DNA of 39,802 nucleotides from Crocinitomicaceae bacterium (GTDB taxonomy: Bacteria; Bacteroidota; Bacteroidia; Flavobacteriales_D; Crocinitomicaceae). Of this stretch, positions 17,767-25,812 are shown piece after piece (position 1 is the stretch's first letter; each line of letters begins with the position of its first letter). The stretch covers positions 2,868 to 42,669 of the forward strand of contig PAQM01000003.1 of NCBI GenBank assembly GCA_002709305.1, read 5' to 3'. The notes beneath the pieces were generated by a model, which did no database searches, was not told the origin of the DNA, and was given only the letters and a program-made list of their open reading frames with translations. Made by a program: the position numbers and the translations under genes.

Positions 17767-17804
17767 AAAAAAACCCTGTTAATTTAATCAAGTTATAGAT
17801 TAAA
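17767..17804 (-). terminator. Putative intrinsic terminator after nqrF
   Basis: Downstream of the nqrF stop, the minus strand can fold TTTAATC (17804-17798) with GATTAAA (17789-17783) around an 8-base loop. A run of seven T (17773-17767) follows after about nine bases. The stem is AT-only apart from one G-C pair and is separated from the T-run, so it is weak. Confidence 0.4.
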
Positions 17805-17806
17805 AC

Positions 17807-19111
17807 TTAACCACCAAAATCATCAAATCGGACTTGCTCATCAGGGACACCCCAATCATCACACATCTTAATAACAGCTTGATTCATTAATGGAGGCCCG
17901 CAAAAATAAAATTCAATATCTTCTGGTGCTTCATGCCTAGATAAATATTCATCTATGACTACTTGATGAACAAACCCTTTAAATCCATCTCCATTTGGAT
18001 CATCGATATTTTTTTTCAAAACCCAATTATCTTCTGGTAAAGCCTCTGAAAGAACTAAATAAAATTTGAAATTCGGAAAATCTTTTTCTAAGTCTCTAAA
18101 GTAATGAATGTAGAATAATTCAGCTTTTGATCGACCACCATACCAATAAGATACCTTACGACCAGTTTTTATTGTTCTGAATAATTCATATAAATGAGAA
18201 CGCATTGGTGCCATTCCTGCACCTCCTCCAATATATAACATTTCAGCATCAGAATCATTAATAAAGAACTCACCATATGGACCAGAAATTGTCGCTTTGT
18301 CCCCTTCTTTTAAATTGAATATATAAGATGAGGCTACTCCTGGATTGACATTCATCCATGCATTACGATTTCTATCCCAAGGAGGTGTAGCAATCCGAAC
18401 ATTTAACATAATTCTTCTACCTTCAGCAGGATAAGAGGCCATTGAATATGCTCTTACAACTTCTTCATCATTTTTCATTACAAGAGGCCATAAACCAAAT
18501 TTATCCCAATCAGATTTAAACTTATCCTTCTCACCAGGATGATCTTGAGGATGTGCAGAAATATCTATGTCAGAATAATTAATTGTGCACTTAGGAATTT
18601 TAATTTGAATATATCCACCAGCTTTATAATCCATATCTTCTGGAATCTCAACAATAAATTCTTTGATAAAAGTTGCTACATTATAATTAGATACAACAGT
18701 AGCTTCCCATTCTTTGATCCCTAAAACTTCCTCTTCCACATGAATTTTCATATCTTCTTTGACCTTGACTTGACATCCTAATCTCATATTAGAAGCAATT
18801 TCTTTGCGAGAAAAATGAGGTTCTTCTGTAGGAAGAATATTACCTCCTCCCTCATTCACTTTACAAATACATTGAACACAAGTTCCACCCCCACCACATG
18901 CAGAAGGAAGAAAAATACCATTACTTCCAAGCGTACTTAATAATGTTCCACCTCCATCTACCTCTATAATTTTTTCTCCATCATTTATATCAATTTTTAT
19001 CTTACCCGATGGTGAAAGTTTTGCCTTAACAAATAAAAGCATTGATACCAATACCAAAACAACTATTAGAAATACACCTAGAGTTAATATTAAGCCTAAT
19101 GATAATTCCAT
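17807..19111 (-). CDS. nqrF: Na+-translocating NADH:quinone reductase subunit F
   Basis: NqrF is the NADH-oxidising entry subunit of Na+-NQR. It passes electrons from NADH through FAD and a 2Fe-2S cluster into the membrane part. The 434 residues show one N-terminal membrane anchor (about 7-29) and a plant-type ferredoxin domain with C72, C78, C81 and C113 as cluster ligands ([15 protein letters not shown]). A ferredoxin reductase-type FAD domain (RAYSMAS) and an NAD-binding domain ([21 protein letters not shown]) follow. It has the characteristic C-terminal DDFGG. It is last in the operon, 11 bases after nqrE. No apbE flavin transferase gene follows it. Confidence 0.97.
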   Translation of the reverse strand: MELSLGLILTLGVFLIVVLVLVSMLLFVKAKLSPSGKIKIDINDGEKIIEVDGGGTLLSTLGSNGIFLPSACGGGGTCVQCICKVNEGGGNILPTEEPHFSRKEIASNMRLGCQVKVKEDMKIHVEEEVLGIKEWEATVVSNYNVATFIKEFIVEIPEDMDYKAGGYIQIKIPKCTINYSDIDISAHPQDHPGEKDKFKSDWDKFGLWPLVMKNDEEVVRAYSMASYPAEGRRIMLNVRIATPPWDRNRNAWMNVNPGVASSYIFNLKEGDKATISGPYGEFFINDSDAEMLYIGGGAGMAPMRSHLYELFRTIKTGRKVSYWYGGRSKAELFYIHYFRDLEKDFPNFKFYLVLSEALPEDNWVLKKNIDDPNGDGFKGFVHQVVIDEYLSRHEAPEDIEFYFCGPPLMNQAVIKMCDDWGVPDEQVRFDDFGG

Positions 19112-19122
19112 TCTCTAAAAAA

Positions 19123-19809
19123 TTAAAAGTTACTATTTTTTTGATTCACTTGAACTGTTTCTGCTTTTTTATCTTTACCGTATTTTATTCCTGAAAAACT
19201 CATAAAAGCAATTCCCATTAGCCCAGTAATTATAAATGTAATCCCTAAGCCTCTGAGTGGTGGTGGAATTTTAGAATACCTTATCTTTTCACGGATAGCT
19301 GCAATTGCGACAACAGCTATAAACCATCCGATTCCTGAACCTATAGAAAAAGCCGTCGCATCCAGTATAGTTGAATATTGACGGTCTTGCATAAATAATG
19401 CACCACCCAAAATAGAACAATTAACTGCAATAAGAGGTAAGAAAATACCAAGTGCGCCGTATAAAGCAGGTGCAAATTTCTCAACTAACATTTCAACTAA
19501 TTGAACAATAGATGCAACCACTGCAATAAACATAATAAATGAAAGGAAACTTAAATCAACAGTATTATTTCCATTAAGACCCCAATCAGAATTCAACCAT
19601 TCTAAAGCTCCTTCTTTCAATAAATAATTTTCTAATAAAAAATTTACTGGAACAGTTACAAATAAAACGAAAATAACAGCAGCACCTAATCCAACCGCAG
19701 TCTTGACGGTTTTTGAAACAGCTAAGTATGAACACATACCCAAAAAATATGCAAAAATCATATTCTCTGAAAATATTGCTTTAATAAAAATGTCTAATGT
19801 ACTTTCCAT
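19123..19809 (-). CDS. nqrE: Na+-translocating NADH:quinone reductase subunit E
   Basis: Integral membrane subunit of Na+-NQR with about six transmembrane helices, 228 residues. In the Vibrio complex, NqrD and NqrE together hold an intramembrane 2Fe-2S cluster through two cysteines each. The matching cysteines are C26 (YFLGMCSYLAVSK) and C131 (PLIAVNCSILGG). The C-terminal tail after about residue 205 is hydrophilic and about 20 residues longer than in proteobacterial NqrE. It starts 16 bases after nqrD. Confidence 0.96.
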   Translation of the reverse strand: MESTLDIFIKAIFSENMIFAYFLGMCSYLAVSKTVKTAVGLGAAVIFVLFVTVPVNFLLENYLLKEGALEWLNSDWGLNGNNTVDLSFLSFIMFIAVVASIVQLVEMLVEKFAPALYGALGIFLPLIAVNCSILGGALFMQDRQYSTILDATAFSIGSGIGWFIAVVAIAAIREKIRYSKIPPPLRGLGITFIITGLMGIAFMSFSGIKYGKDKKAETVQVNQKNSNF

Positions 19810-19825
19810 AACTATTTTATGTCTT

Positions 19826-20503
19826 TTAATTATTTTCTATTAAATCTTTATTTCGAGAACGTTGAACCCAAATGATAACACCGACAATTATTAAAGCCAT
19901 TGGTGGTAAAATCATCAGATTGTTATTTACATATCCTAAAGAATAAAGACCATCACCTTTAATATAATCTCCAAAAATTGGATAACCATATAAAGTACCT
20001 GATCCAAATAACTCTCTAAATACTGATACTATGATTAATAAACCGGCATAACCTAAAGCATTGCCAATAGCATCTAAAATAGATGGCCATGGTTTATTAG
20101 CCATTGCAAATGCTTCAAAACGTCCCATAATGATACAGTTAGTTATTATTAAACCAACAAATACGGAGAGTTTTTCAGAAACGTCTGGCAAAAAAGCTTT
20201 TAGAACCTCATTTACGATAATAACTAAAGCAGCAACTACAACTAATTGAACAATAATCCTGATTCGAGATGGGATTAAATTTCTCATTAAGGATATAAAT
20301 AGATTACCTAAAATCATAACAAACAAAACAGCAACACCCATAACTACTCCTTGTTCAACTTGAACAGTTATAGCTAGGGCTGAACAAATACCTAGTACTT
20401 GAATTGTTACAGGATTATTATCAGTTAGAGGATCTGTAACTAGTTTCTTGTTTTTCTTGGAAAATAATGGTTCTCGTTCAGATTTTATTTTTTCTTCACT
20501 CAT
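19826..20503 (-). CDS. nqrD: Na+-translocating NADH:quinone reductase subunit D
   Basis: Membrane subunit paired with NqrE in the sodium-translocating core, 225 residues. A hydrophilic N-terminal extension of about 28 residues precedes the helices. The cluster-binding cysteines appear as C40 (QVLGICSALAIT) and C123 (IITNCIIMGR), the same half-helix motifs as in NqrE. This reflects the inverted-repeat relationship of the two subunits. The start codon overlaps the end of nqrC by four bases. Confidence 0.96.
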   Translation of the reverse strand: MSEEKIKSEREPLFSKKNKKLVTDPLTDNNPVTIQVLGICSALAITVQVEQGVVMGVAVLFVMILGNLFISLMRNLIPSRIRIIVQLVVVAALVIIVNEVLKAFLPDVSEKLSVFVGLIITNCIIMGRFEAFAMANKPWPSILDAIGNALGYAGLLIIVSVFRELFGSGTLYGYPIFGDYIKGDGLYSLGYVNNNLMILPPMALIIVGVIIWVQRSRNKDLIENN

Positions 20504-21243
20504 TTTAAAGTATTATTAAGTTTGTTAAAATAAGGAATATAAACTTCCACGCATCTGTTGATCATTTCTTCAACACCTTTTGATGTAATTGTTCCTCCTG
20601 TTATTCCATCTACTTTAGATTCAATATTAGAACCTGAACCATCTTTGACAACTTCAAACTTGAGAAAATCACCGTTTTCATTAGTTATTTTTTCACCAAT
20701 CCAACGGTCTATAAAAAATTGTTGTTTTATCTCAGCTCCTAGGCCTGGTGTTTCTCCCTTATGACCAAAAGAAGCTCCTTCAATAGTACTTAAATCAGAA
20801 CCAATACATATATTACCCCAAATAGGACCCCAAAGTCCCTTTCCAACAACAGGGATAATATATTTTTTCTTGCCATTCATTTCAGCAACAAAAAGTGGAT
20901 AATTTCTATCTTTTTCATCTAAAGTCTTATCCTTAAACTCTTTTTTGATATCAACACGAAAGGCATTTACATCATCTACTTTTTCACTAGAGTTGTTGAA
21001 CACTAAAGAGCCTTCTTTACTGAAATATTTTGCAAACTCAACCTCTACATTTGACCTATCTATACCTAATGAATCAAGATTTAGCATCGCTGATAAAATA
21101 TCTAATTGTTTTTTTATTTCGCCATTTCTATCTTGTCTTGGTTTTAATCCCATTGCTAACATTGCTAAAATTGAACCAACAATAACAACTAAGACAATTG
21201 CAAAACTAAAAGTATAAACACTACTTTCTTTATTAATTTTCAT
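20500..21243 (-). CDS. nqrC: Na+-translocating NADH:quinone reductase subunit C (covalent FMN)
   Basis: NqrC is anchored by one N-terminal helix (about 11-31) and carries FMN bound by a phosphoester to a threonine, an electron-transfer step in Na+-NQR. The 247-residue protein shows the flavinylation site as DGITGGTITS (212-221), with T218 the predicted attachment residue. The usual motif in characterised NqrC is D-x-x-S-G-A-T, so here Ser is replaced by Thr and Ala by Gly. The FMN-binding domain ahead of it (GASFGHKGETPGLGAEI, about 156-172) is intact. It overlaps nqrD and starts 3 bases after nqrB. Confidence 0.96.
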   Translation of the reverse strand: MKINKESSVYTFSFAIVLVVIVGSILAMLAMGLKPRQDRNGEIKKQLDILSAMLNLDSLGIDRSNVEVEFAKYFSKEGSLVFNNSSEKVDDVNAFRVDIKKEFKDKTLDEKDRNYPLFVAEMNGKKKYIIPVVGKGLWGPIWGNICIGSDLSTIEGASFGHKGETPGLGAEIKQQFFIDRWIGEKITNENGDFLKFEVVKDGSGSNIESKVDGITGGTITSKGVEEMINRCVEVYIPYFNKLNNTLK

Positions 21244-21246
21244 AAT

Positions 21247-22446
21247 CTATATTGTATTAAGTCTTTTTAATCTTCGTTTTATATTAGCTTGAATAACATA
21301 ATGATCAATAATAGGTGCCATAACGTTCATGAATAAAATCGCAAGGAAAACTCCTTCAGGATAAGCTGGGTTAAGAACACGAATTAAAATAGATAGTAAG
21401 CCACCAAAAAAGCCATAAAACAACTTTCCTGTTTCAGTTTGAGCAGCAGTGACAGGATCCGTAGCCATAAAAACAGCACCAAATGCAAACCCACCAATTA
21501 CTAAATGGAAATGAGCTGGAAGATTTAAGAAATCATTTCCTCCAAATAGATTTAGAATTAACCCCATAATGTAACCACCTATAAAGAAAGAAAGCATAAT
21601 TCTTAAAGAACCAACTCCAGTAAAAAGCAGGATCAATGCCCCTATTAGGATTGCAAAAGTTGATGTTTCACCAACTGATCCTGGAATAATACCAAAAAAT
21701 GAATCTAACAAAGAATAATTATTAGTATAAATGTCTATATTTTCAAAAACAGGTTTGTCTGACATAAAGGAAGCCAAATCACCTAAGGCTGTTGAACCAG
21801 TAAACCCATCTATATTAGACTCAGGACCAGCCATCCAAACTTTATCTCCTGACATTGATGTAGGGTAAGCAAAAAATAAAAATGCTCTAGCAGTTAAAGC
21901 AACATTTAGTATGTTCATTCCAGTACCTCCAAAAATCTCTTTCCCTATAATTACAGCAAAAGCAGTCGCAAGACCAACCATCCAGAGTGGGACATCTGCT
22001 GGCATAATTAATGGTATTAACATTCCTGAAACTAAAAAGCCTTCATGCAGAGAATGACCACGTAAGAAACCAAAAAGAAACTCTATCGAAAGACCAACAC
22101 CATATGAAACAACAATCAAAGGAAGAACAACAAATAAACCACTTACAAACTTATCATAGCCATTAGACCAAAAATCAATATTTCTGTCTCCTAATTCAGC
22201 TACCAACTGCCAATGCCCTGTATTATATATACCAAACAGTAAACATGGTATCAAAGCAATTATGACAGTCATCATTGTTCTTTTCAAATCTACACCGTCA
22301 CGAATATGAGATCCTTTATTTGTTACTAATTTTGGTGTAAAAGCAAAAGTAGATAACGTTTCAAATAAAGGATTCCATTTTTCATACTTACCACCTTTTT
22401 CAAAATGATGATCAATTTTATTAAGATATTTAGCTAAAAATTTCAC
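21247..22446 (-). CDS. nqrB: Na+-translocating NADH:quinone reductase subunit B (covalent FMN)
   Basis: Largest membrane subunit of Na+-NQR. It holds covalent FMN and riboflavin and forms the main sodium path. The 399 residues contain about ten transmembrane helices. The flavinylation motif is DGFTGSTAL (213-221), T219 being the predicted FMN-bearing threonine, with Ser where Ala is typical. Conserved segments GHSLHEGFLVSGMLIPLI (130-147) and GGTGMNILNVALTARAFLFF (about 173-192) are present. It lies 19 bases after nqrA. Confidence 0.97.
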   Translation of the reverse strand: MKFLAKYLNKIDHHFEKGGKYEKWNPLFETLSTFAFTPKLVTNKGSHIRDGVDLKRTMMTVIIALIPCLLFGIYNTGHWQLVAELGDRNIDFWSNGYDKFVSGLFVVLPLIVVSYGVGLSIEFLFGFLRGHSLHEGFLVSGMLIPLIMPADVPLWMVGLATAFAVIIGKEIFGGTGMNILNVALTARAFLFFAYPTSMSGDKVWMAGPESNIDGFTGSTALGDLASFMSDKPVFENIDIYTNNYSLLDSFFGIIPGSVGETSTFAILIGALILLFTGVGSLRIMLSFFIGGYIMGLILNLFGGNDFLNLPAHFHLVIGGFAFGAVFMATDPVTAAQTETGKLFYGFFGGLLSILIRVLNPAYPEGVFLAILFMNVMAPIIDHYVIQANIKRRLKRLNTI

Positions 22447-22465
22447 AGAGTTTAAATATTTACAT

Positions 22466-23830
22466 TTACATACATTCGCTAGCTATTAAATCTAGACCAT
22501 TTCTAATTTTTTCTTGAATATTTATTTTAGTCGTACAAACATATTCACAAAGAGCAAAATCTTCAGGTGCAACCTCATATATTCCTAAATTTTCCATTGC
22601 ATCAATATCATTTGTAATAGCCGCTTTGGTTAACTGCATAGGAAAAATGTCAAAAGGAAAAACTTTTTCCATTTCCCCTGTAACAACAAATGCTCTCTCT
22701 TCGCCATTTGTATTAGTGTCTAAACAAAACTTTTTACTCCTAGGTAAAATAAAAGTAGGAAATAGCCTTGAATTAGAGAATTTATCAAACCCAGGTCCTA
22801 ACCAACCTTTAGTAAGAAAAAATTTATATTCATTTCCTTCAGGGATAATTGTGATTTGATGATGATAAAATCCTAAATAACCATCTTTTGAAATCTTATC
22901 ACCCGTTAACACATTCCCACTTATCACACGTACATTGTCTGATTTTATTTGCCCATCTATTATACCAGACACTTTAGTACCAATAATAGTTTCAATATAT
23001 TGAGGGTTCTTTACTTCAGAGCCTGTAAGAGCAATAGTTCTTTTAACATTATACTTACCTTCTAAAAAATAACGGCCAATAATTGCTAAATCTTGTATGT
23101 TAACAGACCATATAGACTCTCCCTTATTCAGTGGATCAATATGATGAATTTGAGTACCTATATTTCCGGCAGGATGCTTACCTATAATTTTATTTATTTG
23201 GATACCTTCAACTTCAAGATTTAATTTCTTTAATGATTCTTTTGAACACATATTTAAATGAACCTTACCAGTAGTTAATTTCTTTAACACTTCAAGGCCA
23301 GAATTAATCTCATCTCTACTATCTTTAAGAATATATGAGAAATTAGGGGCTAATGGTGAACTATCAAAAGTTGAAACAAAAATTGCCTTAGGTTTATTAT
23401 TAGGATTTGCGATAACATCTATAGGACGCTCTTTAATAAATGGCCACAAACCAGATGAAAGTAATGTGTTTTTTGTCTCTTCATCAGACATTGAATCAAC
23501 TGATTTTAATTTGATATTTTCAAATTTTTGATTTTTTGATGTTGAAATCAAAATCTGCATAATCCGTCGTTTCTCACCTCTAACAATTTGCTTTATTTTA
23601 CCAGAAACTGGAGAAGCAAATTTTACAGATTCATTGTACTTATTCTGAAAAATAATTGTGCCAGCTAGGACTTCATCACCCTCTTTTACAAGCATTTTTG
23701 GAGTTAGACTATGAAAATCACTAGGTTTAACAGATACTATTTCAGATAAAGGGACTTTTCTTAAAGACTCTTCGGCATTACCTATCAATCTGATATCCAA
23801 GCCTTTTCTTAGCTTTACTGTTTTAGACAT
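22466..23830 (-). CDS. nqrA: Na+-translocating NADH:quinone reductase subunit A
   Basis: NqrA is the peripheral cytosolic subunit implicated in quinone binding and is the first gene of the operon. I chose the ATG at 23830 (454 residues, MSKTVKLRKGLDIRLIG) because Bacteroidota NqrA proteins typically begin MSK followed by this strand. An upstream in-frame ATG at 23842 would add four residues (MFKY). Recognisable blocks are KPSDFHSLTPKMLVKEGDEV (the RnfC-like barrel-sandwich region), KFASPVSGKIKQIVRGEKR, and the C-terminal MENLGIYEVAPEDFALCEYVC. The operon order nqrABCDEF is complete and canonical. No exact TAnnTTTG lies upstream; TATATTTT at about 23860 is a one-mismatch candidate. Confidence 0.96.
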   Translation of the reverse strand: MSKTVKLRKGLDIRLIGNAEESLRKVPLSEIVSVKPSDFHSLTPKMLVKEGDEVLAGTIIFQNKYNESVKFASPVSGKIKQIVRGEKRRIMQILISTSKNQKFENIKLKSVDSMSDEETKNTLLSSGLWPFIKERPIDVIANPNNKPKAIFVSTFDSSPLAPNFSYILKDSRDEINSGLEVLKKLTTGKVHLNMCSKESLKKLNLEVEGIQINKIIGKHPAGNIGTQIHHIDPLNKGESIWSVNIQDLAIIGRYFLEGKYNVKRTIALTGSEVKNPQYIETIIGTKVSGIIDGQIKSDNVRVISGNVLTGDKISKDGYLGFYHHQITIIPEGNEYKFFLTKGWLGPGFDKFSNSRLFPTFILPRSKKFCLDTNTNGEERAFVVTGEMEKVFPFDIFPMQLTKAAITNDIDAMENLGIYEVAPEDFALCEYVCTTKINIQEKIRNGLDLIASECM

Positions 23831-23985
23831 GTATTTAAACATTTAAAAATACCACTGTAAAAATATAAAATTCATTTTCAATGTAATGATATGCCAAGAA
23901 TGAAGATTGACATATGCTGTAATTTAGACTGATTATAAATAACAAGGTTTATGAAGTTTTATGAAGAATTTGTAAAAAAAATGAA

Positions 23986-25725
23986 TCAAATTTTAATAAA
24001 ACGAATAGTTTGTAGACCTTTTTCAGAATTAATTCTTAGAAAATAGATACCCTCTTCAAGAATTCCTATATCATATTGTCCATTAGTACCAAATAAATTC
24101 ATAACCTCTTGTCCTGCAGAAGATATTATTTTAATGTATTCTAGACTAATAAATTCATCTATTCCACTGATATTTAAAATATTTGATAATGGATTTGGGT
24201 ATATTGATATAATATCATTTTGAATACTAGTCAATGAAGTAAAATCAACTAATATACAATCCGATGTGTCTTTACAACCATTAACTGAAACTTCAACACA
24301 ATAATTACCAGTTAAATCAGGAATATAAAATTGATTTATTTCGTTTGGAATTACGTTATATCCATTATCACAATCTAGCCATTGATATCCTGCAACAACT
24401 TGATCGGCAATTAACATACTCCCGTTTTGACTAACACTATTATTTGGCAAAGGAATTATTGTTAAATCAATATTCATTATAACACTATCAAAACCAAATG
24501 AATTCAATATACTTACTGAATAATTACCCGTTGAAAAATATATTTGTCCATTAGGATCAGTATAACTCCCACAAGAAGATTCTGTTACATTTAAAGTTGT
24601 TATTAAATTTGTTTTAATCAAATAAATATCGTTACCTCCATTACCAAATGAATTAGTATATCCAGCAATAATATAACCCCCATCAGAAGTTTGATTAACA
24701 GAATAACCAAGGTCATTTGAAGTACCTCCAAATGACTGGTCCCATTCTTCTATACCATTTGAATCTGTCTTTAATAAATAAACATCATTATCTCCGATTG
24801 TTGAAGTTGTAGTTCCAGCTATTATAAAGCCACCATCAATTGTTATATCGATTGATCTTGCTTCATCGTAACCAGAGCTTCCAAAAGTTTGATTCCAATC
24901 TTCTATACCATTTGAGTCTGTCTTTAGTAAATAAATATCCCAATCTACAGTTTTCACATTTCCTGTAACTATATAACCGCCATCAAGAGTCTGCTGAACA
25001 GAATAACCTCTTTCTATGTCAGCTCCACCTCCAAAATTTTTATTCCATTGGGGAGAACCATTCATATCTGTTTTAATCAAATAAATATCAGAACTTCCGG
25101 TACCAAAAGATGTAGTATAACCTGTAATTATATATCCACCGTCCAAGGTTTGTTCAACAGAATAACCTCGATCTACAGCTGTCCCTCCAAAAGTGTTATT
25201 CCACTCTTCAACTCCATTTCCATCTGTCTTAATCAAATAAACATCTGAACTACCACTACCAAATGATGTTGTATAACCTGTTATGATATAGCCACCATCA
25301 GATGTTTGTTGAACAGAATAACCAAAATCATTCCCCACTCCTCCAAAAGTTCGATTCCACTCTTCTAATCCATTTACATCTGTTTTGATTAGATAAACAT
25401 CGTTTAATCCAACGCCAAAAGAATTTGTATATCCTAGGATGATGTAACCACCATCTGATGTTTGTTTAACGCATTTAGCATAATCATTTCCTGTTCCTCC
25501 ATATGTTTGAGTCCAATTATCAATTCCATTAGAATTTGTCTTAATTAAATAAATGTCATCTCCTCCATTGCTAAAACTATTAGTTTGCCCTGCAATTATA
25601 TAGCCACCATCATTGGTTGCCTGAACAGAATAAGCTTGATCATCATTAGAACCACCAAATGTGGTTTCCCAATTTTGACCATATAAAACAATTGGCATCA
25701 ATAATATTAATAATAGTATTTTCAT
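23986..25725 (-). CDS. Secreted seven-repeat beta-propeller-like protein with T9SS type A sorting domain
   Basis: I place the start at ATG 25725, giving 579 residues and a clean signal peptide (MKILLLILLMPIVLYGQ). An upstream in-frame ATG at 25764 would add 13 residues ahead of it. Seven consecutive repeats of 50-52 residues (the last truncated to 46) follow, with the pattern W-x-x-T-[FY]-G-G...Y-S-V-x-Q-T-x-D-G-G-Y-I-I-x-G...D-[IV]-Y-L-[IL]-K-T-x-x-N-G. Seven units would fit one seven-bladed propeller. An Ig-like segment follows (SVSQNGSMLIAD, YQWLDCDNGYN). The type A sorting domain is last (SIYPNPLSNILNISG, SSAGQEVMNLFG, EEGIYFLRI, RFIKI). It is expected to be exported and surface-attached or released. 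Ligand unknown. Confidence 0.88.
   Translation of the reverse strand: MKILLLILLMPIVLYGQNWETTFGGSNDDQAYSVQATNDGGYIIAGQTNSFSNGGDDIYLIKTNSNGIDNWTQTYGGTGNDYAKCVKQTSDGGYIILGYTNSFGVGLNDVYLIKTDVNGLEEWNRTFGGVGNDFGYSVQQTSDGGYIITGYTTSFGSGSSDVYLIKTDGNGVEEWNNTFGGTAVDRGYSVEQTLDGGYIITGYTTSFGTGSSDIYLIKTDMNGSPQWNKNFGGGADIERGYSVQQTLDGGYIVTGNVKTVDWDIYLLKTDSNGIEDWNQTFGSSGYDEARSIDITIDGGFIIAGTTTSTIGDNDVYLLKTDSNGIEEWDQSFGGTSNDLGYSVNQTSDGGYIIAGYTNSFGNGGNDIYLIKTNLITTLNVTESSCGSYTDPNGQIYFSTGNYSVSILNSFGFDSVIMNIDLTIIPLPNNSVSQNGSMLIADQVVAGYQWLDCDNGYNVIPNEINQFYIPDLTGNYCVEVSVNGCKDTSDCILVDFTSLTSIQNDIISIYPNPLSNILNISGIDEFISLEYIKIISSAGQEVMNLFGTNGQYDIGILEEGIYFLRINSEKGLQTIRFIKI
24607..25671 (-). repeat. Seven tandem ~156-bp coding repeats
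   Basis: Residues between the signal peptide and the Ig-like segment are seven units of 52, 52, 52, 52, 50, 51 and 46 residues in a row. DNA-level similarity is also visible. For example the DGGYII-encoding stretch and the following CTGTT/GTTGAACAGAATAACC-like block recur about every 156 bases (near 24679, 24978, 25135 and 25290). This points to tandem duplication with moderate later divergence. Confidence 0.9.
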
Positions 25726-25767
25726 AGAAAATTGTTTAACACTAATAAAGATATTAAAAAACAATTA

Positions 25768-25798
25768 TTGTATTGATTAATAACTATGATTACTTTTG
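25768..25798 (+). promoter_or_regulatory. Bacteroidota promoter with both elements, upstream of pruA
   Basis: TTG (25768-25770), a 20-base spacer and TACTTTTG (25791-25798) match the -33/-7 Bacteroidota promoter (TTTG or TTG, ~20 bases, TAnnTTTG). This is the best promoter in the window. The predicted start of transcription lies near 25803, which excludes the upstream in-frame ATG at 25786 and supports translation from 25813. Confidence 0.6.
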
Positions 25799-25812
25799 AA
25801 AAAAAAATAAAA

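Noticed and set aside
23843-23985. Longest non-coding gap (143 bases) examined for a small RNA, tRNA or riboswitch upstream of nqrA
   Set aside because: AT-rich with a short direct repeat (TTTATGAAG twice near 23950) but no cloverleaf, strong hairpin or conserved riboswitch core that I can recognise.
24607-25671. Regular ~156-base repeats considered as a CRISPR-like or satellite array
   Set aside because: The repeats keep one open reading frame and encode protein repeats, with no unique spacers between identical units.
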